A DNA stretch of 64,000 bases, taken from Liolophura sinensis (Eukaryota; Mollusca; Polyplacophora; Chitonida; Chitonidae). The stretch is from NCBI RefSeq assembly GCF_032854445.1, contig NW_027017955.1, positions 248,001-312,000 of the forward strand, written 5' to 3'. The notes beneath the pieces are model-generated. The model did no database searches. It was not told the origin of the DNA and saw nothing but the letters and a program-made list of their open reading frames with translations. Positions 10,521 to 20,393 of the stretch are shown here, in pieces. A program made the position numbers and the translations under genes. Positions within the stretch are counted from its first letter, which is position 1. Each line of letters starts with the position of its first letter.

Positions 10521-11111
10521 CCCCCGTGGGGTTTCCGGGGTGATAAGAATAGGGCCTCAGCCCTCTAGGCAAGCTTGTCGTAAAAGTCGACTAACCTAGA
10601 GCTCTCCTGTGTGAGCCCGGTGAATATAATAGGCTCACATCTTCTCGGTTGTGTGAGAGGCAACCGGGGAGCGACCTGTTTGCCGTGGGTTGCGACCCGT
10701 AATCTCCGAGGACGGGATCCTGGTGGCTGAGGGTGGGTTGGTCTTGCGAGATCCTCCGCTTTGGCCCTTACTTGGAGTGAGACGGGAGGTCGGATGGGCC
10801 CAGTCCGATCAATCGGCTTGGTCATGTCTTGCCTCTACGTGGTTCCAATTGCCTCAATAACAGCATATCGTTTGGCGAACAAATATTATTTCTGAAATAT
10901 CGTTTGTAGGACTACGTTTTGAGGCGGTGGCTCATGGGTCAATCGAGTAGATTGAATTTACCCTGTTGGTATAAATCAATCTGTTCGAGTATACCTCATA
11001 TGGAATCCTTGGTGCCTTTCCTGCTGGGTATCCCCAGGTTCAGACATCGCCCTTGTTGGCACTCCGTGGTGGGTGGGGAACATATGGGCTGAATTGTATA
11101 TACATATTGCC
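10521..11111 (+). promoter_or_regulatory. Family A 5' UTR, structured, unit 1
   Basis: A 591-bp leader before the ORF1 ATG at 11112. Potential hairpins near the 5' end include CCCC-CGT-GGGG, GGGC-CTCA-GCCC, a compound stem CTCTAGG...CCTAGAG enclosing GTCG...CGAC, and GTGAGCC...GGCTCAC. The internal promoter expected for this class should lie here. The same leader heads the A0 fragments, and a diverged version heads family C. Confidence 0.75.
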
Positions 11112-12460
11112 ATGTCATCTATAAACCTTAATTCGAATGTTTTAAATCTAAATACCAGGTCTTCCTCTCAGCCGATTTCAAGCGCTGACAAAAAGAGGAA
11201 ATTAGAGGTTTTGTCGGATTCGGCTGATAACGGACAGGACAGCTGGCCGGCCTTTATCGTTCTCTCAACAAAGAGTGAACAAAAGCCGGCCTCCAAAATT
11301 CATCCATTTGTACTGAAAAGGGCCCTGCAGGGTTCAGCAGGTACATTAAAAAACGTCAAGAAATTACGATCCGGAGACATTCTTATTGAATGTTTCCGGA
11401 AACAACAGTCCATAAATTTATTAGCTTTAAACAAAATAAATGATATTCCTGTGTATACATCCCCCCATAACTCCCTGAACAGCTGTCAGGGAATTATACG
11501 TGACAGAGATCAGGATATCATTGATCTATCAGAAGAAGAAATCTGCACTGAACTGAAGTCACAAGGTGTTACCAGAGTGAAACGCTTCAATATGAAGAAA
11601 TCTGGTAACATCATTAAACTAAATACATATCTTCTCACCTTCAACAGTAAATCTATTCCGTCATATATTTACATTGGCCCGTATAGGGTTGGTGTGGACT
11701 TATATATACCTAACCCAACACGTTGTTTCAAGTGTCAAAAGTTTGGCCATGGCAAGGGCCAGTGTAAAAATAAACTGATTTGTTTCCGGTGCGGCAGCGA
11801 GGGTCATGATGGTTTCGACTGCAGCAGCACAGCAAAGTGCTGCAATTGTGGTGGAGATCACATGGCCTCCTCTAGGGACTGCCCACTTTTTGTAAAAGAA
11901 AAACAAATAATCACAATAAAGACTAAAAACAATATATCATATCAGGAGGCCCGGAAATTGGTCTTTCACTGCAGACTTCATTTGCCAATGCGGTCAAGCG
12001 AGTAGCATCTGTTGCTACTCAAACATCAATGACTTGGCCCATTGGAAACCAGAAACCATGTCTTATTTCTGTTGAACCTACTGTTCGACCTGCTTTTAAT
12101 ACGTCCTCAACCCAGACTGCCTCAATACAACAGATCAAACCAGCCAATAACACTGACCAACCCGATATTCCTAAACCTAGTCAACCTAAAAACAAAAATG
12201 TGTCCGAAAATAAACCTCAAAATAAAAACAATAAACCTAGTAAACCCAGTGGCCCAACAGAGCGTCCCTCTAAGGCCACTGGGGACCCTGTCCAAACTTA
12301 TAATAAATTTGGACCGTTGGAGGACGTTGGTTTTTCAACATCAGATGCGGATGTGATGGATACATCACCCGCACCAGGGAGATCTAACAGCCGATCTCCC
12401 AGGAAGGGTCGTCCACGGTCCAAACATAAAGAAAAATCTCCTATACGTCTCCCTCCGTAA
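11112..12460 (+). pseudogene. Family A ORF1 (gag-like, 3 zinc knuckles), frameshifted, unit 1
   Basis: The N-terminal 300 codons match the intact copies of units 2 and 3, including three knuckles: CFKCQKFGHGKGQC, CFRCGSEGHDGFDC and CCNCGGDHMASSRDC. A 13-bp deletion at about 11,965 (sequence CCCCTCCTAACAT present in the other units) shifts the frame, and the first frame stops at 12005. The Pro/Asn-rich C-terminal part remains open in its own frame at 12029-12460. The final stop overlaps the ORF2 start as TAATG. Confidence 0.92.
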
Positions 12461-13227
12461 TGGCGATATACGACAAAATTATACAGTGGAATTGTCGAGG
12501 CCTTAAGGTCAATTTTATTGAAATAACACAGCTTGTTCAATCATTAAATCCTATAGCCCTGTGTCTTCAGGAAACTCATTTGAAAACATCTGACAAAGAT
12601 AAAATAACTCTTAAAAATTACTCATTATACAGTACGTACTCTAATGAAGAAGATCGAGCTGCAGGCGGCTCCTCTATCTTCGTCAATAACAATGTTATTC
12701 ACAGCCCTGTTGCTCTGGATACAGAGCTTCAGGCTGTGGCCGTTCGTGTTTCATTATGTGAAACAATCACATTATGTTCAGTGTATATTCCCCCGAACAT
12801 TTCTTTGTCAGCTTTGCAGTTACATAATTTAAAAGAACAATTACCCAAACCTTTTATACTTATGGGAGATTTTAATTCCCACAACCCCCTATGGGGCAGT
12901 AACAACATAAATGATAAGGGCAAGATAGTAGAAAACTTCTTATCTAACGAAAAACTGTGTTATCACAATGATGGTTCTAACACCTATTTACATCCAGGTA
13001 ATGGCGCTTATTCTGCTATCGATCTCACTATCACAGATCCATCACTTCTCCCGGATTTTTCTTGGAAGGTGCATGACGATCTTTGTGGTAGTGACCATTT
13101 TCCTATAATCCTAGAACATATCACTTCTAATTCTTTAGAACGTGTAGCTAGATGGAAATTCGATAAAGCGGATTGGATCGCATTTGAGATGTTCTGTGAG
13201 GCTGATATCACCTCAAGAGACTCTTAA
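12460..13227 (+). pseudogene. Family A ORF2: APE-type endonuclease domain, unit 1
   Basis: The most complete endonuclease in the window: QWNCRGL, LQETH, GDFNSHNPLWG and GSDHFPI in order over about 225 residues, all catalytic motifs present. The ATG shares its A with the ORF1 TAA. After residue about 245 the frame shifts by one near 13,205 and stops at 13227; the downstream frame 13184-13513 picks up the linker. Confidence 0.92.
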
Positions 13228-13519
13228 AGCAGCAGATGGTCCTATGTTAAAATTTAATCAGCTTGTTTTAAAAGCCGCACATAGAACTATCCCTAAGACC
13301 TCGACAAATCCCAAATCCAAAAGTAAACCCTGGTACGACAATGACTGTCGTAAAGCCATAAAGGACCGTAAAAAGGCTGAACGCAGATTTAATCATTGTC
13401 CTACTGATAATAATTTAAACCAGGTTCGTAAATTTAGAGCTAAGGCTCGTCGATTACTCAAGTCCAAGAGACGATCTTGTTGGCGGAACTTCGTTTCGGG
13501 CATTACGTCATAAACACCC
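13228..13519 (+). pseudogene. Family A ORF2: linker with in-frame stop, unit 1
   Basis: Basic linker (KAIKDRKKAERRF, ARRLLKSKRRSCW) equivalent to the region before RT in family B. It ends ...FVSGITS, then TAA at 13511-13513, and then continues in the same frame into TPMRKVWNM. Family B has NHRTPMSKVWNM at this place, so the stop is a point nonsense change and not a gene boundary. Confidence 0.85.
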
Positions 13520-15864
13520 ATGCGTAAAGTCTGGAACATGGTTCAGAAACTTAAGGGCAAAAATAATAAAGCCAAAGTCCAGCATTTAAAGGATGGAGAT
13601 AGTATATTAACGTCTCCATCCGATATAGCAAATAAATTAGCTGAGATATTTTCCAAGAAATCTTCTTCTGAGAACTATACTAAAAAATTCCAACATATGA
13701 AAAACCAGAAGGAGAGAACTAAATTGCCCTTTTCTTCTAAGAATTTAGAAGATTATAATCATCCTTTTAATATCGAGGAACTTAAAACTGCATTAAAAAA
13801 GGCCCACGATACGGCCTGTGGTCCCGATAATGTATATTATAAGTTTCTAAACCATTTACCACCTGAGCCACTGGAGACTCTCTTGGACTTGCTTAATGAT
13901 ATTTGGATAACTGGTAATTTTCCACCGTCATGGAGGGAGGCGTGTATTATCCCGGTCCCTAAACCGGGTAAGGATCATACTGATCCAAATAATTACCGTC
14001 CCATAGCTCTTACCAGCTGTGTCTGTAAGACTATCAAACGGATGATTAATGATAGACTTGTTTGGTTTCTTGAAACCAACAAGCTTTTATCTAACATTCA
14101 ATGTGGTTTTCGTCAAGGTCGAGCTACTTTAGATCACCTTGTTCGATTTGAAACCTTTATTCGTAATGGTTTTGTTAATAATGAACATGTGGTGTCCATA
14201 TTTTTTGACCTTGAAAAGGCCTACGACACCACATGGAAATATGGTATTTTAAAAGACCTTGCGGATATGGGTCTTAAAGGCCGCTTACCTTTATTTATAT
14301 CTCAATTTTTATCCGATCGTCAGTTTAAGGTACGGGTGGGGTGCACTCTTTCTGACTCTTGTGAGCAGGAAATGGGTGAACCCCAGGGCAGCTTTCTATC
14401 ACCAACTCTGTTCAGCATAAAAATAAATAGCCTAGCAAAAACATTAACATCTGGCACAGAAGGTTCTTTATACGTCGATGATTTCCTTATATGCTTTTAT
14501 ATATCTTTTATACCTCATATAAAAATGCTTAAAGCTAAATGTACAAAGGCTCTCGATATAATTAAGGTCGTGTCTAGCACCGATTGGGGTGCTGACCGAT
14601 CAGTTTTACTTAATTTATATCGTTCTCTGGTGAGGTCTAAATTGGACTATGGATCCATCATTTACGGTTCCGCTAGGAAGTCGTATATTAAAATGTTGGA
14701 TCCTGTTCATCATCAAGGTTTGATGCTCAGCCTTGGTGCTTTTAGAACCTCACCAGTAGAACGTTTATACGTGGAGGCAAATGAGCCTTCCTTATACAAT
14801 CGACGTATTAAACTTAGTCTTCAATATGCTACAAAGCTTAAACCACATCCAACAAACCCTACCTACGACTGTGTTTTCAATCCATTATATGTAGACAAAT
14901 ATATTAAATGTCCTAACAAGATCCCTTCGTTCGGTCTTCGCATACGGGACCATATTGTGGGCGCTAACATCAAGCTGGAGGATATAGCTCCGGTATCTTT
15001 TCCAGAGTCTCCTCCATGGCTTCTCCCACAAACTAAACTAATATTTGATCTACCTAAGAATAATAAATCCAATACAAATCCTCTTATAATTCAGCAAGGT
15101 TTTGCTGAAATGAAGGCTGATTATATGGACTATAAATTTATATATACTGACGGGTCAAAGGATGGGGACAGGGTTGCGGCTGCGGCTGTTTTAGAGCAGC
15201 GGGTCATTTCTCTTCGTCTGCCACCTTCATCTTCTATCTTTTCTGCAGAGGCCAGGGCTATACTCCTGACCTTATCATATGTTTCCTCTGGGCATGTCCA
15301 GAGGGCAGTGATATGCAGCGACTCGCTGTCTTGCCTTTTGGCAATTCAGAATAATAAATTTAAAAATCCATTGATACTTGAGATAACTAAACACCGAAAA
15401 TTAATTAGAAGAGGTAAAGATATTATATTCTGTTGGATACCAAGTCACACTGGTATCCATGGAAACACAGTCGTGGACAGGGAAGCGAAAGCTGCCCTAT
15501 ATAAACCTGTATCTCGGGTTAAAATCCCTTATGCTGACGTGAAGTCTAATATTCTTAAATGTATTCGTCGCCTTTGGCAGGGTGAATGGGACTTGCAGAT
15601 CCATAATAAACTGCATGTCATTCATCCTGTCATTGGCTACAATGCCTATACTTGTCTAATGTCTCGTAGAGACCAAGTAGTTTTAACAAGGTGTCGTATT
15701 GGGCATTCTCATCTGACACACAATTTCATCTTAGATGGTAGCAGTGCTCCCGAGTGTGTTGGATGTGATGCTCAATATGGCATCAAACATATTTTGGTTG
15801 ACTGTGTGGACTTTGCCCATATTGGGCAAAGGTTCTACACGGTCAACTCTATATATGATTTATT
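13520..15864 (+). pseudogene. Family A ORF2: reverse transcriptase and RNase H, unit 1
   Basis: One open frame of nearly 780 codons. RT motifs: NNYRPIALTSCVCK, FFDLEKAYDTTW, GEPQGSFLSPTLF and YVDD at residues 318-321. Directly after YVDDFLIC the frame jumps to PHIKMLKAKC; the minus-strand A copies have about 80 more codons here, so part of the palm/thumb is deleted in frame. RNase H residues are visible (TDGSK, SAEARA, CSDSL, NTVVDREAKAAL). The C terminus is cut at 15864, where B ORF1 sequence begins. Confidence 0.9.
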
Positions 15865-16548
15865 GGCAAGTCTTCGGGTGCATCCATTTCCGAAAGAGAT
15901 TCCTCCATATTGGATTCTCCACCAGTCCTAGACATATCAGATTGCTGAGAGCTTCCCTGAGGATCAAGGCAATGTGCTATATCTCTAGTGTCTAACTGTG
16001 ACATTGTAGACGGGTCAGGGCTGAACGTGCTACCCCATAAGGACGGGCTCTTACCAAGTGCACCTTTGGAGGGCATCACGCCACTGGATTGCGTCTCCTT
16101 AATGCAGGATGGCGTTGTATCCGAAATTTCTGACGATCAAGAGGTAAGGAGGAATTCGAGATTTGACTCATACCGACAACCCACTCCGGGCTATTTGATG
16201 TCTGAGATGCCTCGCAAAGGCTCTGGGGCCCACCTACTACTGGCGATTCGCTTAACTTCCTTACCTTATTTGTAGCACTCTCCAGCTTCCTCGTTGTCAG
16301 CAGCAGAGTTATCCAAAGTCCCTTTATTTTGTTGACTGGAAGGAACAGACTCGGCAGAAACCCCAATTTCCATATCATCCCGCAAAGGTTCTACACAGTC
16401 AACTCTATATATGATTTATTTGACAGCATCGCTGGCGATGTTGTCATCAATTATTTGAAGGCCATTGGCCTTTATCATAAAATATAAATTTTAATTGTCA
16501 TAAATATCTGTAGATAAACAGTTATATACATATAGATTTATACATGTA
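15865..16548. repeat. 684-bp copy of 9580-10263 inside full-length A
   Basis: It appears identical by eye to 9580-10263: minus-strand B ORF1 sequence, the 12-bp duplication, and the start of the truncated A insert. It includes two bases that mark unit 1 against units 2 and 3 (CAGGGCTGAA; CTACTACTGG). The left edge is abrupt and non-homologous; the right edge is inside the A 3' UTR, after TACATGTA. Confidence 0.92.
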
Positions 16549-16750
16549 ATATAAAAGTCTGGTTTTCGAATTTTAACTCTTATTTTTCTTTTATACGATT
16601 TTAAACATGTCTGTACTTTTTGTTTTACTTTTGATGTTCATATTATCATATCGAAAACCTTAACCGTCTCGCGTTTTCACCTTGTTCTCGCCACGATATG
16701 GCTGAAATATTGTCGATGTGGCGTTAAGCCATAATCATTCATTCATTCAT

Positions 16751-16823
16751 TCCTCGACCTTCATAAATATTGACGATGTGGCGTTAAGCCATAATCATTC
16801 ATTCATTTATTCCTCGACCTTCA
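16751..16823 (+). repeat. Duplicated target site with minimal A tail between copies
   Basis: TCCTCGACCTTCA occurs at 16751-16763 and again at 16811-16823, as well as at 10508-10520. Between the two right-hand copies lies 47 bp equal to the extreme A 3' end (AAATATTGACGATGTGGCG, then GTTAAGCCATAATC and CATT repeats ending TTAT). It is not an exact copy of the tail just to its left (TGTCGATG versus TGACGATG). Confidence 0.88.
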
Positions 16824-17450
16824 TTCTCATCTTTATTGTCACCTTCAACTTTATTAACATTACTATCTTTATCATCATCATCATCATCATTGCAACTGTT
16901 ATCGTCATTATCGCCATTGTCATATTTATCGCTCAACGGGCAGTCCTTTTGAAAGTGGCCTGCCTGTTTACACTTGAGGCATTTATCCTTTAAGGGACAG
17001 TCGGCCTTGAAATGTTCTGCGCTATCACAGATGTGACAGGCACGGACCTGATTTTTGTACTACAAAGGAATTCTGAAATTCCCAACCGAAATTGATTGTG
17101 GAATGATCTCGGCCACACCACTCATGTAAATACGGCGCATACCATTCTCAAGTGACCTATCAAAAAGGTAATGTTCCCGGCTGACGTGATGGACCGTGCC
17201 ATACCGGGACATCAAACCTCGAATAGTGTCATGGGGCACCTCGATCGGACATCGAGATCTAACCAGGAGCCTTTGCTCCTCCACATCATATATTGGACAT
17301 TCTACCCCTTTCAATGAGAAGCCGCTAGTCAACAGCTGTTCCTTCACAGTTTGCGTAGCCACTGTAACATTCCACACATCTCTAGAGACATTGATTAGTC
17401 CCTTTAAGACATTAGGCCCACTCCCCGCTAACTCCTTCAGCCGACTGCTG
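16824..17450 (-). pseudogene. Family B ORF1 N-terminal part: RRM-like and two zinc knuckles
   Basis: The minus-strand frame runs from about 17,450 through VLKGLINVSRDVWNV and an RRM-like region (RLLVRSRCPIEVPHD, MSRYGTVHHV) to IPL, then a TAG stop at 17060-17062. It continues in the same frame into two CCHC knuckles at about 16940-17038 (CHICDSAEHFKADC, CLKCKQAGHFQKDC) and an Asp-rich stretch encoded by a CATn-like repeat (16,873-16,890). The start codon is not identified. Present only in unit 1. Confidence 0.82.
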
Positions 17451-17788
17451 TTTCAAGCGGTTGTACACCTCCCTATATTACAAGTTTAAGGCTTAAGCGT
17501 CTATTTACTCGCCCTGCTCCCAACATTGTGGGCCAGGGCGAGAACTACTACCCTAAAGAGAGGACCACAACTATGCCTTTGGAACAGTGCGGATGCTGTG
17601 TGCAAAACAGATACGATATTACAAAGTGGAAATGCACTAAACTATGTACAGGCTATTTACAGAGAGGCTAGTGAATACGTCCTGCCTCTAAGAGCGACAG
17701 AACGCAATGTCGCACCACCTTCAGACTGGGTGACCACTAAACAAAAGCTGAGAGCACAAAGGCTAGTTCCACGGCCAGCCAGGGACTC
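17451..17788 (-). other. Probable family B 5' region
   Basis: No frame continues on the minus strand. It contains an inverted repeat CTCGCCCTG...CAGGGCGAG around 17,510-17,545. I assign it to B because the candidate right-hand target duplication starts at 17789, which would make this the B 5' UTR. A 92-codon plus-strand frame at 17526-17804 has no motif I recognise. Confidence 0.45.
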
Positions 17789-17801
17789 CAGCTACAACAT
17801 G

Positions 17802-18124
17802 TAACACAGTCAAAGCAATGTATATACATATACAAGATTCACCAAAATGATGACACTATACTTAAACATACCTTATTCAGCTGTTGTTGGAATGGCATGT
17901 GTATCCTTCTGAAAGAGAGGTTGAGTAGATGTGGACGTGTGTCTGTTTTGATCAGAAAGGTAATGTTGATTACCAAAGGCTATGAGTTTTTCCATATTGG
18001 CCGAGATACTGTGAAAACTAAATAAGCCAAATTGAGTAATAAAATGAGGCTAAGTTTTTTCGCCCTTTTCCCAACTTTAACAAATTACAAACCAATCTAT
18101 GATACAGTGAATATAACCTCAATG
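17802..18124. other. Unassigned flank, unit 1 only
   Basis: AT-rich sequence with no frame or repeat I recognise, between the candidate right edge of B and the (GAAT)n tail of the next minus-strand A copy. It may be the continuation of the ORF1-only block that stops at 5516. Confidence 0.4.
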
Positions 18125-18514
18125 GATGAATGAATGAATGAGTATGGCTTAACGCCACGTCGGCAATGTTTCAGCCATATCGTGGCGAGAACAAGGTGAA
18201 AACGCGAGACGGTTAAGGTTTTCGAAATGATGGTGAGCACATCAAATATAAAACAAACAGAACAGACATGTTTAAGATCAGAAAAGAAAAAAACCAAAAC
18301 AGTTAAAACTCGAAAACCAGCATATTTAAAGTAAAGGACCGGTGAGTGGGCTTCCCGAGATTAATAATACTGAACAGGGTTACCAAAACTAATCCCCATA
18401 AGCCGTTTTAAACAATTCGCCAAATTAGGGTCAGTTAAGCTTAATTAAGTGCCCCCCCGGCGAGTAGCCCCGAGTTCGAGTCGCCCAGCTCAGCAGGGAT
18501 ATGACCTTTGACCC

Positions 18515-18534
18515 GTGACGTAGAATCGAGAAGC
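18515..18534 (+). promoter_or_regulatory. 20-bp inverted motif upstream of P2X7-like ORF
   Basis: GTGACGTAGAATCGAGAAGC, containing a CRE-like TGACGTA, 45 bp before the ATG at 18580 and 185 bp inside the left end. The same 20 bp occurs in reverse near the right end. It could be a shared promoter element, a transposase-binding subterminal repeat, or both. Confidence 0.7.
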
Positions 18535-18579
18535 CGGTCTTCAGGCAGCTACTGGGCCACATGTACTAAAACAAAAGAA

Positions 18580-19222
18580 ATGGCTGATGCTGAATACGAG
18601 GAGTCGGGTCTTTTGTCGGAAAGTATGGAGAGCAGCAGTAGCAGTGATGGAAATGCGGACTTTGATGAAGAGGTAGACACCTGCAAAGCTACTACTTTGG
18701 ACATAAACCCGTATATGTTCGAACCAGAGTGGTCATCGGACGGAGACGAGACACCCGAGGTGGAAGGAAATGTCACGGACATTGAGCCTGAGGGTCCTGA
18801 CCGACGTGAGAACACTGAATGGTACGACAAGTTTTCTATTTAATCCTACTGTTCATATATTGTGTCATAAAATAAGCATAGCGTTAGATCCCAACTTATT
18901 CCACCTTATCTCAAAATGTCCAAGCGTGATATTTTTATAATAGGCTTATGGCCAACCCAGGTGCTGTTTTGGTTATTTGCCCTGCGTTAGTAACTAGGTC
19001 TATATGCTTATATTCTCTATTCGTTCCAGGTGTACTTGTGGTCAGTGTCATCCGCTGGATTCACAAGAGGAATGCATTTGCTGCCAAGAAATTTCCAGAG
19101 TGGTGGATAGGATCGAGTTGGCACCCGAGGGTGAAAAACCGAAGTGCATAACAGAGCACCCAGGTTTTCACTCTGTTGTTCTGAATAGGGATGTGCTGGA
19201 AACGGCTTACTATGTATATTGA
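18580..19222 (+). CDS. P2X7 ballast-domain-like small protein, two exons, in transposon
   Basis: Exon 1 is 18580-18821, the intron 18822-19029 (GTACGA...TTCCAG) and exon 2 19030-19222; the exon lengths (242 and 193 nt) keep frame and give 144 residues. Residues 1-80 are acidic and Ser-rich (MADAEYEESG, SSSSSDG, NPYMFEPEW). The splice creates NTEWCTCGQCHPL, then EECICCQEI, CITEHPGF and LETAYY, the Cys pattern I recognise from the zinc-binding cytoplasmic ballast domain of P2X7 and from stand-alone invertebrate relatives. The usual downstream part (an RQFVRW-type segment) was not found, so the domain is C-terminally short or a third exon was lost; a possible donor (GTATAT) lies just before the stop. 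No channel transmembrane segments are present. Confidence 0.75.
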
Positions 19223-19994
19223 AAATATACTTATATCAGCATGACCGTAATCCAGTGCACACTGCAATGAAAGTGGTATGAAATACTATCCTTTCATAAT
19301 TTATTAATAAATTATTTTTAAAAAAAAAATTAAGAAAATTGTCCCATTTACGAAATAGCGATATAAATTCACATCAAATAAATTTGAATATTAAAATGTT
19401 ACTGACTGTTGGTACAGAAATAATTGTGATTTTTAATATTAAATTTGAAAGCATGAGTGGTCTGGCTGAGGGTGGGAAATTCAAAAACAGGCTTAACATT
19501 GCCAGTTTAATATGTTACCAAAATTGCTGAGTTTTCTGAATTTTCAAATTCAATTTCAAAAAGTAGGCCTACTATACCGATAATTTTGTCAGTATTTCCT
19601 AACATGGATTTGATAACTGTAGCACACTTGCAATCGCCTGATGTTTAAAATTAAGCCAAACGGAGAAAAATGAGAAATGAAACGGTAATTATCTGCATAA
19701 GTCAGCCAGCAAAATGCGGTAGGCTGGCTTAGGCTATGCATATCATACTATGCAAGGACGCTGCAGAAGGGATAAGGTTACAACAACAACATTCTTAGAA
19801 CCGGCACAGCTTTTTCTACAGTGTGTTCTACCACAATGTTGGCCGCAATATCACCTGTTTGATTTCATCAGGCCTACAACCAGAAATGTTTAATTTAAAA
19901 TATGGTTTCTATTTAGGCTGTCAAAACAGTGTTGCACATAACAATGTCACCTACCCTGTGAGCTGACAATTTCACTGTGGCTGCACTGCGACGC
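19223..19994. other. Transposon interior without recognised coding sequence
   Basis: AT-rich sequence with short chance frames only. It includes an A-rich run near 19,320. I searched it on the plus strand by eye for the missing P2X7-like C-terminal segment without finding it, and I saw no transposase catalytic motif. Confidence 0.6.
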
Positions 19995-20327
19995 TTACCA
20001 CCGGATACTTGCTGATCTTGTCCACTTTGTAGAGGGCTTGGCAGACATTTGGCCGTGAACACTAGGTACAGCAGTGTTCTTTAAATACAGCTGACCCACA
20101 AAGCCCATCTTAAATTCAACCAAGTTGAAGAAATCATCTTTCCGAAAGTGTGAAGAGCACAGCAGGGAAGCTGGAGACGCTGTCACCCAATCTTTTCGTT
20201 TGGTTTTCACAAATTTGTTCCACAAATCGAGCCTTTTCTTATCGTCGTGTGGGAACATATGGAGACAAATCCCTTTCTCCTTGTCTTTCGTGTTACTGCA
20301 GTAATCAGCACAACATCTGCGGACCAT
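19995..20327 (-). CDS. THAP-domain first exon, in transposon
   Basis: From the ATG at 20327: MVRRCCADYCSN, KGICLHMFPHD, a central Trp (LDLWNKFV), a second Trp (KDWVTASP), LLCSSHF and NTAVPSV. This is the C2CH THAP pattern (Cys-x4-Cys, later Cys-x2-His) with an AVP-type box at the end, the DNA-binding domain of P and Kolobok-type transposases and of host THAP proteins. The apparent stop (TAA) lies inside a good splice donor, GTAAGC at 19993-19998, so the real product probably spliced on at 19999 into exons that are now missing. Confidence 0.82.
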   Translation of the reverse strand: MVRRCCADYCSNTKDKEKGICLHMFPHDDKKRLDLWNKFVKTKRKDWVTASPASLLCSSHFRKDDFFNLVEFKMGFVGQLYLKNTAVPSVHGQMSAKPSTKWTRSASIRW

Positions 20328-20393
20328 TTTCAAAATCTTTTGTGACAGTGTGAACTTGTTTGCTTAGTAAACAAAAAGGACGCCTGACTCGGT

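Larger units (their letters stand above)
10521..16750 (+). mobile_element. Full-length family A non-LTR retrotransposon in B ORF1, unit 1
   Basis: It runs from the CCCCCGTGGGG 5' end through 5' UTR, ORF1, ORF2 and 3' UTR to (CATT)n. It is flanked by a perfect 13-bp target duplication TCCTCGACCTTCA at 10508-10520 and 16751-16763. CCHC ORF1 plus endonuclease, RT and RNase H place it in the I superfamily (I/Nimb-like; clade not decided). About 0.68 kb of B sequence plus a second A 3' end replaces its own coding end from 15865. Confidence 0.9.
5529..17788 (-). mobile_element. Family B non-LTR retrotransposon with nested insertions, unit 1
   Basis: On the minus strand it has a 5' region, ORF1 (RRM-like plus two zinc knuckles), ORF2 (endonuclease, RT, RNase H), a 3' UTR and a (TCAC)n tail. 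Two family A insertions split ORF1. Without them the element is about 5.6 kb, a normal full length for an I-superfamily element. Candidate target duplications are CAGCTACAATATG at 5517-5529 and CAGCTACAACATG at 17789-17801 (12 of 13 match). Both ORFs carry frameshifts and stops, so it is dead. Confidence 0.8.

Noticed and set aside
11112-15931. LTR retrotransposon or retrovirus, because of CCHC gag-like knuckles and RNase H
   Set aside because: No LTRs, protease or integrase; APE endonuclease, tetranucleotide tails and variable target duplications mark non-LTR elements.
16873-16890. CRISPR-like or functional short repeat in the CAT run
   Set aside because: It is a simple trinucleotide repeat encoding the Asp-rich stretch of B ORF1.
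17526-17804. 92-codon plus-strand frame
   Set aside because: No recognisable motif; it overlaps the probable B 5' region in the opposite direction and crosses the candidate target duplication.
18465-18485. tRNA-like B box (GAGTTCGAGTC)
   Set aside because: No cloverleaf or A box at the right spacing; probably chance in the transposon end.
18580-19222. A host P2X7 receptor gene
   Set aside because: No channel domain or transmembrane segments are near, and the gene lies wholly between transposon ends.
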